From an uncultured Bacteroidales bacterium (lineage in GTDB: Bacteria > Bacteroidota > Bacteroidia > Bacteroidales > FEN-979): a stretch of DNA of 64,000 nucleotides. The position numbers and the translations under genes are program-made. The notes under the pieces were generated by a model. It was not told the DNA's origin. It worked only from the letters and a program-made list of their open reading frames with translations, and did no database searches. This document shows positions 26,233-35,217 of the stretch, one piece after another; the first letter of the stretch is position 1, and each line of letters begins with the position of its first letter. Where the stretch lies: positions 1 to 64,000 of the forward strand of contig CAIMWF010000034.1 in the NCBI GenBank assembly GCA_903845055.1, read 5' to 3'.

Positions 26233-27399
26233 TTACAGCACCTCCCGGTATATTGCCAGGATTTCATTCCCAACCGTTTCCCTGCTGTATTTTTCCAGGA
26301 CCCCGGATGAGATCACGCGATGATCATAACTCCTGCAGCGGCCGGCCATCCGGTCAAGTGCAGCGGTCATGGCCGCTTCATCTCCCGGCGGTACCAGCAT
26401 GCCGTTCATTTCGCCGATCAGGCCCGGGGCGACACCAACCGCGGTGGCTACGACGGGGATCCCGCAGGCAAGGCTTTCGATCACTACGGTACCAAAAGTT
26501 TCGTAACGGCTCGACAGTACGGAAAAATCGGCCGAGGCCAGGATGTCTCCAATTTCATATTCGGTTTTTATCCCCTCGAAAAAAACGAATGAATCGAGGA
26601 TTCCCAGCGTGCCGGCATAGGATCTCATTGCTTCAAAATCGGGACCCTCCCCCACCAACAGGCACCTGAAGTCCTGCCTGCTGGCAGACAATTCTTTTAT
26701 AGAACGCAGAAATCCTGAAATATTTTTCGACCGGTCCTCGAAACAGGAGATGTGGACCATGGTAACCACGGAATTCTCTTCAGGTGTCAGTTTCGGACGG
26801 AAGATATCGCCCGGCACCACGTTGGGCACCACCCGGAACCGGGGATTGCTGATCCCGCAACGGATCATTGCATCGCGCAGCGGTTCGGAAACGGCGATCA
26901 GCGCCGAAGTTCTTTTTACAACGCAACGGGTCAGCCATTTTCTCAGCCAGCCGGAATAGGTGTTGTTTTCGGGAAAATAACGCGACCAGTGTTCCGATAC
27001 CACCAGCGGGATGTGCTGACGGCGGCTCACCCGCAGCCCCATCCACGCTATGCGTGTTAGGATGTGGGCGTGCACGAGATCGGGTGAAAACTGGCGGATG
27101 CTGTGTATGGCCTTGCGTGTGGCCCGGTAATATTTCCAGAAGTTGACCAGTTTGCCGGCAAGTCCCGGTTTCCGGTCATCGGCCCTGTAATATACCCGTA
27201 AAACGCGCACCTCATTTTCTTCGCTGAATTCAGCTTCGTAGGCGTTGGGGCAATCCGCTTCGGCCCTCACATAAACAACGGCCACATCGCACCAGGGCGT
27301 GAGCGCCTCGGCCTGCCGCCGGATGAACAGGCCCGGCATCGGGTCATCCCGGTCGGGATACCACTTTGGTAAAAAAAGCACACGCATCTTTCTCTCCAC
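26233..27399 (-). CDS. Glycosyltransferase family 4
   Basis: 388 residues with a GT-B fold. The N-terminal domain begins 'MRVLFLPKWYPDRDDPMPGLFIRRQAEALTP' (first part: 'LFLPKWYPDRDDPMPG'); the donor-binding domain shows 'LLVGEGPDFEAM', 'FFEGIKTEYEIGDILASADFSVL' and the E-x7-E motif in 'ETFGTVVIESLACGIPVVA' (about 320-338). These are the family 4 hallmarks. It retains anomeric configuration and would add a sugar to the polymer later exported by the flippase. It is followed after 27 bp by the formyltransferase fusion. Confidence 0.92.
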   Translation of the reverse strand: MERKMRVLFLPKWYPDRDDPMPGLFIRRQAEALTPWCDVAVVYVRAEADCPNAYEAEFSEENEVRVLRVYYRADDRKPGLAGKLVNFWKYYRATRKAIHSIRQFSPDLVHAHILTRIAWMGLRVSRRQHIPLVVSEHWSRYFPENNTYSGWLRKWLTRCVVKRTSALIAVSEPLRDAMIRCGISNPRFRVVPNVVPGDIFRPKLTPEENSVVTMVHISCFEDRSKNISGFLRSIKELSASRQDFRCLLVGEGPDFEAMRSYAGTLGILDSFVFFEGIKTEYEIGDILASADFSVLSSRYETFGTVVIESLACGIPVVATAVGVAPGLIGEMNGMLVPPGDEAAMTAALDRMAGRCRSYDHRVISSGVLEKYSRETVGNEILAIYREVL

Positions 27400-27486
27400 G
27401 GTTGATCAGTTTTTTGCATCCCTCCCATGCTTATCATGACAAATCGTTCCTGACTGGACTGCCGGAAGGGGTTCGGGTTATATTTT

Positions 27487-27999
27487 TCAAAGATAATATG
27501 CAATCGCATTCCGGGCACAAAGCAACCGGTCGGGGCCGGAACCGCGAATGACGGCAAAGGGAAACTTCCTCGTTGTCAGCTCCTCCAGGTAGATGTCAAA
27601 TAAAAACTGGCGCTGGCCGGGGTGTTCACGCAGGGGGTCGTATTCCCAGGGCAGGTCGATGTCGCACAGGAGGTGAAGATCGTACCGGTGACTGTTTACC
27701 GCATGTTCGATCCAGGGGTCGCACCGGCTATATTTCACATCGCTCCATATTTTCGTCACCAGCATGTCGGTATCGCAGAACAGGTACCTATTTGCATAGC
27801 TTTTCATGATCCGTTCCTGGTTCAGCTGCCCCCGGGCGATGTCGGCAATGTCGTGCTCCTCGTATGGGCGGCCCAGTTTTTCAAGGAATTCACGTGCATA
27901 TTCGGGAACCCAGGCCGTTTTGAAAGATGCTGCCAGTTGTTCGGCCAGCACTGATTTTCCTGTTGATTCAGGACCGGTGATCGCAACTTTCAGGATCAT
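27487..27999 (-). CDS. NadR-like nicotinamide riboside kinase
   Basis: 170 residues from the ATG at 27999; the frame continues upstream through pnuC but the P-loop begins nine residues after this start. 'GPESTGKSVLAEQLA' (about 9-23) is the Walker A of the NadR C-terminal kinase group, with 'WVPEYAREFLEKLG' and 'LFCDTDMLVTKIWSD' following. Nicotinamide riboside would be phosphorylated to NMN. There is no adenylyltransferase domain, so the next step needs another enzyme. It starts 4 bp inside the end of pnuC, which supplies the substrate. Confidence 0.88.
   Translation of the reverse strand: MILKVAITGPESTGKSVLAEQLAASFKTAWVPEYAREFLEKLGRPYEEHDIADIARGQLNQERIMKSYANRYLFCDTDMLVTKIWSDVKYSRCDPWIEHAVNSHRYDLHLLCDIDLPWEYDPLREHPGQRQFLFDIYLEELTTRKFPFAVIRGSGPDRLLCARNAIAYYL
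27488..27495 (-). promoter_or_regulatory. Possible -7 element for the polysaccharide operon
   Basis: TATCTTTG on the minus strand overlaps the last codons of the nadR-like gene and lies 88 bp before the GT4 start. A TTG 22 bp upstream is within loose spacing. Confidence 0.4.
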
Positions 28000-28592
28000 G
28001 CGGCCAGTTTTGTCCTCCATTCCCTGAACCCGAGAACGGCGATGATGGTGAATACGAGGTACTGGAAACTGCTGAAATAAAGTCCTTCCCACGCGCACAG
28101 CCCGATCATCACCGTATCGGCTGAAATCCACAGGATCCAGTTCTCGATCTTTTTCCGCGAGAGAAGCCACTGAGCGACAATATAAACGGCAGTGGTCGCC
28201 GCATCCCACGACGGAATCGTGCTTGCAGTGTATTTAACCAGCACGATCCTGATGATGATGAAAAATACAACAACGGCAATACTATTGATTAAGAGCTCCG
28301 TCCGCGAACATTTTGAAATCCGGATCCTGTTGTCGTCCTGGTCTTTCCTTGTCCAGTTGTACCATCCGTAAACGCTCATCAGGAAGAAAAATCCGTTGAT
28401 GGCCGCATTGGCATAGAGCCGGGCCACAAAGAAAATATAAACGTAAATCAGGACATTGACGATCCCCACCGGAAAGGCGACCACACTCTCCTTTTTCATG
28501 CACCATACACAGAACAACCCGAAGGCGACGGCGACAAGTTCAAGAACGCTGGTCTGAAAGGGCCCGATCTGAAAACACGCAGTTAAATCCAT
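27996..28592 (-). CDS. pnuC: Nicotinamide riboside transporter PnuC
   Basis: 198 residues with about seven membrane helices. 'ELVAVAFGLFCVWCMKKESVVAFPVGIVN' and 'NGFFFLMSVYGWYNWTR' (about 65-81) are the conserved parts of PnuC, in which the W-x-x-W-T/R pattern lines the substrate path. It takes up nicotinamide riboside by facilitated diffusion and depends on the coupled kinase to trap the substrate. The kinase gene overlaps its end by 4 bp. A -7 promoter element lies 6 bp before the ATG; no riboswitch is evident in the short leader. Confidence 0.95.
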   Translation of the reverse strand: MDLTACFQIGPFQTSVLELVAVAFGLFCVWCMKKESVVAFPVGIVNVLIYVYIFFVARLYANAAINGFFFLMSVYGWYNWTRKDQDDNRIRISKCSRTELLINSIAVVVFFIIIRIVLVKYTASTIPSWDAATTAVYIVAQWLLSRKKIENWILWISADTVMIGLCAWEGLYFSSFQYLVFTIIAVLGFREWRTKLAA

Positions 28593-28597
28593 GGGTG

Positions 28598-28605
28598 CAA
28601 AGGTA
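28598..28605 (-). promoter_or_regulatory. Probable -7 element for pnuC
   Basis: TACCTTTG on the minus strand ends 5 bp before the pnuC ATG, so the transcript may be nearly leaderless. Confidence 0.5.
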
Positions 28606-28671
28606 GTATTTATAGGATAAAGCGTTCACATAATGATGGCAACCTTTGTGGATTGGTATCGTAAAACAGAT

Positions 28672-28679
28672 TACATTTG
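28672..28679 (+). promoter_or_regulatory. Probable -7 element for the CPA2 antiporter gene
   Basis: TACATTTG, 24 bp before the ATG at 28704; a TTG lies 16 bp upstream. Fits TAnnTTTG. Confidence 0.55.
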
Positions 28680-28703
28680 CAGCCGAATTCAGGAATTCAC
28701 CCC

Positions 28704-29957
28704 ATGTTCCACATTGTCCATTATCAGCTTCCATTTATCGTAACGCTGCTGATATTGCTGCTGACTGCCAAACTGCTGGGGGAACTGGCCGAACGGTTCC
28801 GTCAGCCCTCCATGATCGGCGAAGTGATCGCCGGGGTGATCCTGGGTCCCTCCCTCCTGAATATCATACCAGGCCCCGGCGAAGTAAAGGTGATCGCTGA
28901 ACTGGGGGTGTTCATGCTGATCGTCCTGGCCGGGATGGAGATCGAGGTGGAAGAGATCAGGAATTCCATCCGGGGAAAAAACATATGGATCGCACTGCTC
29001 GGGTTCCTTGTACCCATGGCGAGCGGGATCACCATCGGCCTGTTTTACCATTTCACCAACACCTTCACGATTTTCCTGGGGCTGTGCATCGCCATCACCG
29101 CCCTCCCGGTAAGCATCCGGATCCTGATGGACCTGGGGAAGCTGAATACCGATGTCGGGCAGCGGATCATATCGGCGGCCATCTTCAACGACATCGTCGC
29201 CCTCCTGATCCTGGGCGTCATCCTTGACTTCAACGACGAAACAAAAAACATCCGTGACCTTACGATCTCGGTCATCATCACCATCGTAAAACTGGGTGTG
29301 TTCACCGCGGTGCTGATATTCGCCTATCACTTTTTCAAACTTGCCAAACGCAAAGTGAATGTCTTCAACCCCCGTGTCAACAGATTTTTCCGTTATTTGC
29401 GCGGCAAGGAATCGCTTTTCGCCTTCGTGATCCTTTTTGTGCTGATCTTCTCCAGCATTGCCGAACTGCTGGGGCTCCATTTCGTGGTAGGGGCCTTTTT
29501 CGGCGCCATCCTGATTCCACGGAGCATGTTCGCCAACCGTGATTTTGAAAGGGTACAGCGAAGCATTTCGGGGATCACCATGGGCTTCCTGGCCCCGATT
29601 TTTTTCGCCACCATGGGGATCTCTTTCAATTTCCAGTCGATGACCGACTGGGGCCTGCTCTCCGTGGTCCTGGCAGCCTCCTTTTTCAGCAAGATTTTCG
29701 GCGGGTACCTGGGCGGACGGCTTGCCGGGTTCGACCGGAACAAATCGGTCACCCTGGGGCTCGGGCTGAACGCCCGCGGCATCATGGAGCTGGTTATCGC
29801 CAACATTGCCCTGGCCAAGGGGTTTATCGACGTATCTGTTTTTTCGATCCTGGTGCTGATGGCCCTGCTCACCACCATCATCACGCCGTTTCTGCTGAAT
29901 GAAGGCTTTATGCTGATCGACATGAACAAGGGGCCGGGTCGCAATACTTATACATAA
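28704..29957 (+). CDS. CPA2-family cation/proton antiporter
   Basis: 417 residues from the ATG at 28704; the earlier in-frame TTG overlaps the promoter. About 12 membrane helices. 'FRQPSMIGEVIAGVILGPSLL' near the N-terminus and 'GLGLNARGIMELVIANIALAKGFI' (about 350-373) are the Na_H_Exchanger signatures; the central 'AAIFNDIVALLIL' carries the Asp thought to bind the cation. It exchanges Na+ or K+ for protons in the inner membrane. No TrkA-type regulatory domain follows. It begins a run of plus-strand ion transporters. Confidence 0.93.
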   Translation: MFHIVHYQLPFIVTLLILLLTAKLLGELAERFRQPSMIGEVIAGVILGPSLLNIIPGPGEVKVIAELGVFMLIVLAGMEIEVEEIRNSIRGKNIWIALLGFLVPMASGITIGLFYHFTNTFTIFLGLCIAITALPVSIRILMDLGKLNTDVGQRIISAAIFNDIVALLILGVILDFNDETKNIRDLTISVIITIVKLGVFTAVLIFAYHFFKLAKRKVNVFNPRVNRFFRYLRGKESLFAFVILFVLIFSSIAELLGLHFVVGAFFGAILIPRSMFANRDFERVQRSISGITMGFLAPIFFATMGISFNFQSMTDWGLLSVVLAASFFSKIFGGYLGGRLAGFDRNKSVTLGLGLNARGIMELVIANIALAKGFIDVSVFSILVLMALLTTIITPFLLNEGFMLIDMNKGPGRNTYT

Positions 29958-30049
29958 TTTTTAACAATGACTTGCCGGTCGGGATTTTCTTGTTAATTTT
30001 CCGCACTGATCCATGCAACCCCCATTCGCTATAAACTAACGTTTGCATC

Positions 30050-31465
30050 ATGTTTGGTCTCGACACCTCCTATACCATATTGCTGCTGATCTGTTTGCTT
30101 GCCGCCGCGGCCTTTGAGTTCATCAACGGTTTCCATGATACGGCAAATGCAGTAGCCACGGTCATCTACACGCACTCATTGAAACCAACCACGGCGGTGA
30201 TCTGGTCGGGGTTCTGGAATTTCATCGGAGTGAATGTCGGGGGAATCGCCGTTGCCATGGGGATTGTAAACCTGCTCCCCACAGAGGTCCTGATCGACCA
30301 GAATCTTATGCATAATATTTCAATGATAGCTTCGCTCATCGCCACGGCCATCATCTGGAACCTGGCCACCTGGTACATCGGCATCCCCTGCAGCAGTTCT
30401 CATACATTGTATGGATCTATATTCGGTGTGGGGCTAGCCTTCATGCTTTTACCCGGCAGTCATTCGGTCGCCCTCAACTGGCAAAAGGTTTTTGATGTCG
30501 GGTTGTCGTTGCTCATATCCCCGGTATTCGGATTCGGGCTGGCATTGCTGCTCATGTTCATTCTTCGGAAAACAGTAAAGAACAAAATGATATTCAAGGA
30601 GCCGCCTGCCAAAAAAGCTCCCCCGATGTGGATCCGCAGCATCCTGATCCTCACGTGCACCAGCGTTTCCTATGCCCACGGGTCAAACGACGGGCAAAAG
30701 GGTGTCGGCTTGATCATGCTGATACTGATTGGCTTCGCACCTTCCTTTTTTGCGATTGACCGCAGTAAGAAAGCGGAAGACCTCCTTTCGGAGACGAAGA
30801 AAATAGAATGGACCATTAAAAAGATGGACACCAATTTCCTGAATGCTGAAAACCGGAAAAACCACCAGATTGTACTGCATGACCTGCAAATGATCAAAAC
30901 GGAGATAAACGGTGTTGCTTCATTTGACAAACTTGACAAGTCTGTCAATTTCAAAATCAGGAAAGCCATCCTGTCCGTGTCGAAAAAATCAGAAAGTATC
31001 GTAAAGAACCTTGCTGAAACACGAAAAACCAGCGTCAACCCTGCTGTTCTTGCCGTGTTGTCCTCGAACCTTAAAAAATTCAGGTCGAATACCGAATATT
31101 CCCCCAGGTGGGTGATTCTCCTGGTATCCGTTTCCCTTGGCTTTGGAACCATGATCGGGTGGAAGCGGATTGTAGTCACCATCGGCGAGAAGATCGGCAA
31201 AACCCACCTGACCTACGCCCAGGGAGCCGTTGCTGAGATTATCGCTGCAAGTACAATCGGGGTGTCCTCCCAGTTTGGCCTGCCAGTAAGTACCACGCAT
31301 GTTTTATCGTCAGGCATCGCTGGTACCATGGTTGCCGGCAGCGGAAAACAAAACCTGAGGATGGGCACGGTGAAAAACATCCTGATGGCCTGGCTGATCA
31401 CAATACCCGTTACCATCCTGCTGTCGGGCCTCCTCTTTTTCATCCTCCGTATGATCTTTAAATAG
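30050..31465 (+). CDS. PiT-family inorganic phosphate transporter
   Basis: 471 residues. The two PiT signatures are present: 'GFHDTANAVATVIYTHSL' near residue 25 and 'AHGSNDGQKGVGLIML' near 210, with 'STTHVLSSGIAGTM' close to the C-terminus. Between the membrane halves there is a polar stretch of about 120 residues (about 235-350) that is mostly charged helix, a cytoplasmic domain not found in the shortest PiT proteins. It imports phosphate with protons or sodium. The DedA gene follows after 6 bp. Confidence 0.95.
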   Translation: MFGLDTSYTILLLICLLAAAAFEFINGFHDTANAVATVIYTHSLKPTTAVIWSGFWNFIGVNVGGIAVAMGIVNLLPTEVLIDQNLMHNISMIASLIATAIIWNLATWYIGIPCSSSHTLYGSIFGVGLAFMLLPGSHSVALNWQKVFDVGLSLLISPVFGFGLALLLMFILRKTVKNKMIFKEPPAKKAPPMWIRSILILTCTSVSYAHGSNDGQKGVGLIMLILIGFAPSFFAIDRSKKAEDLLSETKKIEWTIKKMDTNFLNAENRKNHQIVLHDLQMIKTEINGVASFDKLDKSVNFKIRKAILSVSKKSESIVKNLAETRKTSVNPAVLAVLSSNLKKFRSNTEYSPRWVILLVSVSLGFGTMIGWKRIVVTIGEKIGKTHLTYAQGAVAEIIAASTIGVSSQFGLPVSTTHVLSSGIAGTMVAGSGKQNLRMGTVKNILMAWLITIPVTILLSGLLFFILRMIFK

Positions 31466-31471
31466 CAATTT

Positions 31472-32158
31472 ATGATTGAATTCCTGAAGAACTTCATCGA
31501 TATCATCCTGCACATCGATATTCACCTCTTTAACTGGGTCAGTGAGTATCATACCTGGACCTACCTGATCCTGTTCGCGATCATCTTCATGGAAACGGGA
31601 TTGGTGGTGACCCCTTTCCTGCCGGGCGATTCGCTCCTGTTTGCAGCCGGGATGGTGGCCGCCGGCAACATGCCCGCCGCCACAGCTGCCGCCACCACCG
31701 GGCACCCGCTGAGCATCGTGATCCTGATCCTGCTGCTCATCTGTGCAGCCTTCGGGGGTGACAATACCAACTATGCCGTCGGCAGGCTCCTGGGGAAAAC
31801 GGTCTATGAGAAAAACTACCGGCTCATCCGGCGCGATTACCTGGACAGAACCCATGCTTTCTATGAAAAACACGGCGGGAAAACCCTGATCATCGCCCGT
31901 TTCATGCCCATCATCCGCACCTTCGCGCCCTTTGTTGCCGGCGTCGGCACCATGCGCTACCTGAGGTTCATCTCCTTCAGCATCATCGGCAACGTGTTAT
32001 GGGTCGTCTCCTTCAGCCTGGCAGGCTATTTTTTCGGGAACATCCCTTTTGTGAAACACAATTTCACCCTTGTCATCCTCGGCATCATCTTCATTTCGCT
32101 GATGCCCATGATCATTGCCGTGATCAAAAACCTTCTTTCAAAAAAGAGTGCGGGCTGA
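31472..32158 (+). CDS. DedA-family membrane protein
   Basis: 228 residues with about five hydrophobic segments. The SNARE-assoc/VTT signature is visible: 'PFLPGDSLLFAAGMVAAGN' (about 44-62), 'GGDNTNYAVGRLLGK' and 'FMPIIRTFAPFVAGVGTMRY' (about 145-164), with the essential acidic and arginine residues. Many family members act as lipid (undecaprenyl phosphate or phosphatidylethanolamine) flippases. It is 6 bp from the PiT gene, so a joint transcript is likely; no functional link is known. Confidence 0.92.
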   Translation: MIEFLKNFIDIILHIDIHLFNWVSEYHTWTYLILFAIIFMETGLVVTPFLPGDSLLFAAGMVAAGNMPAATAAATTGHPLSIVILILLLICAAFGGDNTNYAVGRLLGKTVYEKNYRLIRRDYLDRTHAFYEKHGGKTLIIARFMPIIRTFAPFVAGVGTMRYLRFISFSIIGNVLWVVSFSLAGYFFGNIPFVKHNFTLVILGIIFISLMPMIIAVIKNLLSKKSAG

Positions 32159-32240
32159 CGCCCATCCCGGGCATCCGTCACCATGACCGCCTCACAAGAC
32201 CGGTGGAGGAAGATCCAACAGAATTATCTTAAAAAAGAAT

Positions 32241-32248
32241 TACCTTTG
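32241..32248 (+). promoter_or_regulatory. Probable -7 element for kup
   Basis: TACCTTTG, 36 bp before the kup ATG, matches TAnnTTTG. The 126-bp gap upstream (32159-32284) otherwise shows nothing distinct. Confidence 0.55.
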
Positions 32249-32284
32249 CACGCTGTAAATTAAACAGGTACATCCTATCAACAC

Positions 32285-34252
32285 ATGAGCAGTCCCCGTC
32301 AGAAATCACATGCACAGGCAATATCGGCTGCTGGTTTGCTGATCACCCTCGGTATCATTTATGGAGATATCGGGACGTCGCCGCTCTATGTCATGAAGGC
32401 CATTGTCGGGGGTGCCAGTTCCATAACCGCGCCCTTTATCATGGGAGGATTGTCCTGCATTTTCTGGACCCTGACCCTGCAAACGACCGTCAAATACATC
32501 ATCATCACCCTGCGTGCCGACAACAACGGGGAGGGAGGCATCTTCTCCCTGTTCGCCCTGATCAGGAAGCGGGCCAAGTGGGCGTACCTTTTTGCCATCA
32601 TCGGAGGCAGCACACTGCTGGCCGACGGTGTGATCACCCCGTCCATCACGATTGTTTCGGCGGTTGAGGGACTTTTAAACGTGAACCCGCGGATCCCGGT
32701 GATCCCCATCGTGATCCTGATCATCACCGGCCTGTTCTTCGTCCAGAAATTCGGAACCAAAGCAGTGGGCGAATCGTTCGGTCCCATCATGTTCATCTGG
32801 TTCGCCATGCTTGGCGTGCTCGGGTTTTCCCAGATCGTCAAAAGTCCCATGATCCTCAAAGCGATCGACCCTCATTATGCCTACGTTTTCCTTACGAAAT
32901 ACCCGCAGGGGTTCCTGCTCCTTGGGGCGGTCTTTCTTTGCACCACGGGGGCGGAGGCGCTTTACTCTGATCTGGGGCACTGCGGGCTGAAAAACATCCG
33001 CATCACCTGGGTTTATGTTAAAATTACACTGCTGCTCAACTATTTCGGACAGGGTTCATGGATCCTGCTGAATTCCGACAACGTCACCGAATGGACCAAC
33101 CCCTTTTTTGCCATCATGCCCCACTGGTTCCTCATCATCGGGATCATGATATCGACCGCTGCCGCCATCATTGCCAGCCAGGCCCTCATCAGCGGGTCCT
33201 TTACGCTGATCAGCGAGGCCATCCAGCTTAATTTCTGGCCAAAGATCAAGATCAACTATCCCACCAACATCAAGGGACAGATGTACATCTCAAGCATCAA
33301 CTGGATGCTCTATTTTTCCTGCCTGTTCGTGGTGCTCTGGTTCCAGCGCTCCTCCAACATGGAGGCCGCCTATGGCCTGTCGATCACGATCACCATGCTG
33401 ATGACCACCTGCCTGCTCGGCATCTACCTGTTTTACAGAAAGGTGCCCGTTTACGTCATCATTGTCTTCCTGTTTGTGTACCTGTCGATCGAGGGCTCCT
33501 TCCTGGTCGCCAACCTGAACAAATTCCTGCACGGAGGATGGTTCACGATCATGCTGGGCGGTTTCCTGCTGATGATCATGTACGTGTGGTTCAGCGGACG
33601 GAAGATCAAGAACAGCTTTATTGAATTTTTAAAGATTGAAAACTATGCGGATGTGATCAGTGAACTGAGCCATGATCAGACCGTTCCAAAATATGCCACC
33701 AACCTGGTTTTCCTGACCAAGGCCAACAAAGTGACCGATGTTGAATCAAAGATCATCTACTCTATTCTCAACAAGCACCCCAAGCGCGCCGACCTTTACT
33801 GGATGCTGCATGTGGATATCCTCGACGAGCCCCATGTGCTCGAATACAAGATCACCCACATCATCCCGGGGATCATGATCAAGGTTGATTTCAAGATCGG
33901 TTTCAAGGTACAGCCGCGGGTGAACCTCTTTTTCAGGCAGGTGCTCGAGGAGATGAGCCACAACCAGGAGATCGACCTGCTGAGCCGGTATTCCTCGCTG
34001 CGGAAATATCATGTATCGGCCGACTTCCGGTTCGTGGTCATCGACCGCATTCAAAACTATGATTTTGATTTCCCGCCGAAGGAACAGTTCATCATGGATC
34101 TCTATTCCATATTCAAGAGATTCGGTATCAGCGAGGTAAGAGCGTTGGGGCTGGATACGAGCAATGTTACGGTTGAGACCGTTCCTCTTTATGTCGACAA
34201 GGAGATTCCCATCCTGCTGTCGCGGAATGACCAGACAAAACGGATGGGCTGA
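32285..34252 (+). CDS. kup: Kup-type potassium/proton symporter
   Basis: 655 residues, normal for the family. The N-terminal signature 'LGIIYGDIGTSPLYVMKAIV' (about 19-38) is followed by 12 membrane helices and a soluble C-terminal domain of about 200 residues. 'RADNNGEGGIFSLFALI' and 'GSTLLADGVITPSI' are conserved Kup elements. It brings K+ in with protons in the inner membrane. The window also holds a K+ or Na+ antiporter nearby, so this stretch is an ion homeostasis block. Confidence 0.95.
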   Translation: MSSPRQKSHAQAISAAGLLITLGIIYGDIGTSPLYVMKAIVGGASSITAPFIMGGLSCIFWTLTLQTTVKYIIITLRADNNGEGGIFSLFALIRKRAKWAYLFAIIGGSTLLADGVITPSITIVSAVEGLLNVNPRIPVIPIVILIITGLFFVQKFGTKAVGESFGPIMFIWFAMLGVLGFSQIVKSPMILKAIDPHYAYVFLTKYPQGFLLLGAVFLCTTGAEALYSDLGHCGLKNIRITWVYVKITLLLNYFGQGSWILLNSDNVTEWTNPFFAIMPHWFLIIGIMISTAAAIIASQALISGSFTLISEAIQLNFWPKIKINYPTNIKGQMYISSINWMLYFSCLFVVLWFQRSSNMEAAYGLSITITMLMTTCLLGIYLFYRKVPVYVIIVFLFVYLSIEGSFLVANLNKFLHGGWFTIMLGGFLLMIMYVWFSGRKIKNSFIEFLKIENYADVISELSHDQTVPKYATNLVFLTKANKVTDVESKIIYSILNKHPKRADLYWMLHVDILDEPHVLEYKITHIIPGIMIKVDFKIGFKVQPRVNLFFRQVLEEMSHNQEIDLLSRYSSLRKYHVSADFRFVVIDRIQNYDFDFPPKEQFIMDLYSIFKRFGISEVRALGLDTSNVTVETVPLYVDKEIPILLSRNDQTKRMG

Positions 34253-34262
34253 CCCCCCATCG

Positions 34263-35216
34263 TTATTTTCTTGCGATTGCCTTGATTGCCGCCTCAACGA
34301 TGTCGGGAACATCGAGCCCGTATTTTTTCAGCAATTCCTCAGGTTTTCCGCTCTGGCCGAAGCGGTCGTCGACCGCCACCATTTCCATGGGTGCGGGATG
34401 CATGCGGCCAAGCAGCTGCGCGATGCTGTCGCCGAGTCCGCCGTTCCGCAGGTGTTCCTCCGCCGAAACAACACAACCGGTCTTCCTTACCGAGGAAAGG
34501 ATCGCTGCGTCATCAAGTGGTTTGATGGTGTGAATGTTGATCACCTCGGCGCTGATCCCTTGCTCTTCCAGGAGTTTGCAGGCCTGCAGGGCATTCCATA
34601 CCATATGGCCTGTGGCAAAGATGGAGACATCCGACCCCTCATTGAATAACAGCGCCTTCCCGATGACGAACGGCTGATCAGCCGGTGTGAAATTCGGCCA
34701 TTTGGGCCGGCCGAACCTCAGGTAAACAGGCCCCATGTGGCCGGCGATCGCGAGGGTTGCCGCCCTGGTCTGGTTAAAATCGCAGGGGTTGATCACGGTC
34801 ATGTTGGGCAGCATCTTCATCAGGCCGATGTCCTCCATGATCTGGTGCGTGGCGCCGTCTTCGCCAAGGGTAAGCCCGGCGTGCGAGGCGCATATCTTGA
34901 CATTCTTTTCAGAATACGCAATGGACTGGCGGATCTGGTCGTACACCCTCCCGGTCGAGAAATTTGCAAAGGTCCCGGTAAAAGGGATTTTTCCGCCGAT
35001 GGTCATCCCGGAGGCGACGCCCATCATGTTTGCCTCGGCAATTCCAACCTGGAAAAACCGTTCGGGGAATGCTGCCGCAAAGGCATCCATTTTGAGCGAC
35101 CCGGTAAGATCGGCGCACAACGCCACCACATTCGGGTTCTGACGGCCGAGTTCAAGCAGCGCTTCTCCAAACCCTGACCGGGTATCTTTGGAACCCTGAT
35201 TTGTATATTCTGTCAT
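34263..35216 (-). CDS. Transketolase, C-terminal subunit
   Basis: 317 residues that cover the pyrimidine-binding domain ('TRSGFGEALLELGRQNPNVVALCADL', partly quoted, and 'GIAEANMMGVASGMTIGGKIPF') and the transketolase C-terminal domain ('SAEVINIHTIKPLDDAAI', 'EEHLRNGGLGDSIAQLL'). The catalytic Glu of the cofactor's activation is in 'GIAEANM'. It needs the N-terminal half encoded at 36674-37519 to form an active enzyme of the pentose phosphate pathway. The ATG lies 1 bp after the vWA stop codon, which predicts translational coupling. Confidence 0.95.
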   Translation of the reverse strand: MTEYTNQGSKDTRSGFGEALLELGRQNPNVVALCADLTGSLKMDAFAAAFPERFFQVGIAEANMMGVASGMTIGGKIPFTGTFANFSTGRVYDQIRQSIAYSEKNVKICASHAGLTLGEDGATHQIMEDIGLMKMLPNMTVINPCDFNQTRAATLAIAGHMGPVYLRFGRPKWPNFTPADQPFVIGKALLFNEGSDVSIFATGHMVWNALQACKLLEEQGISAEVINIHTIKPLDDAAILSSVRKTGCVVSAEEHLRNGGLGDSIAQLLGRMHPAPMEMVAVDDRFGQSGKPEELLKKYGLDVPDIVEAAIKAIARK

Positions 35217-35217
35217 T

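Noticed and set aside
28000-28209. N-terminal extension of the NadR-like kinase
   Set aside because: It runs through pnuC coding DNA; the kinase P-loop begins right after the ATG at 27999.
28689-29480. Minus-strand frame opposite the CPA2 antiporter (263 codons)
   Set aside because: Gln/Asp/His-rich translation typical of the antisense of hydrophobic codons.
32159-32284. Riboswitch or K+ sensor RNA before kup
   Set aside because: Only a short palindrome (CCCGGG) and a -7 element are visible; no conserved fold could be recognised.
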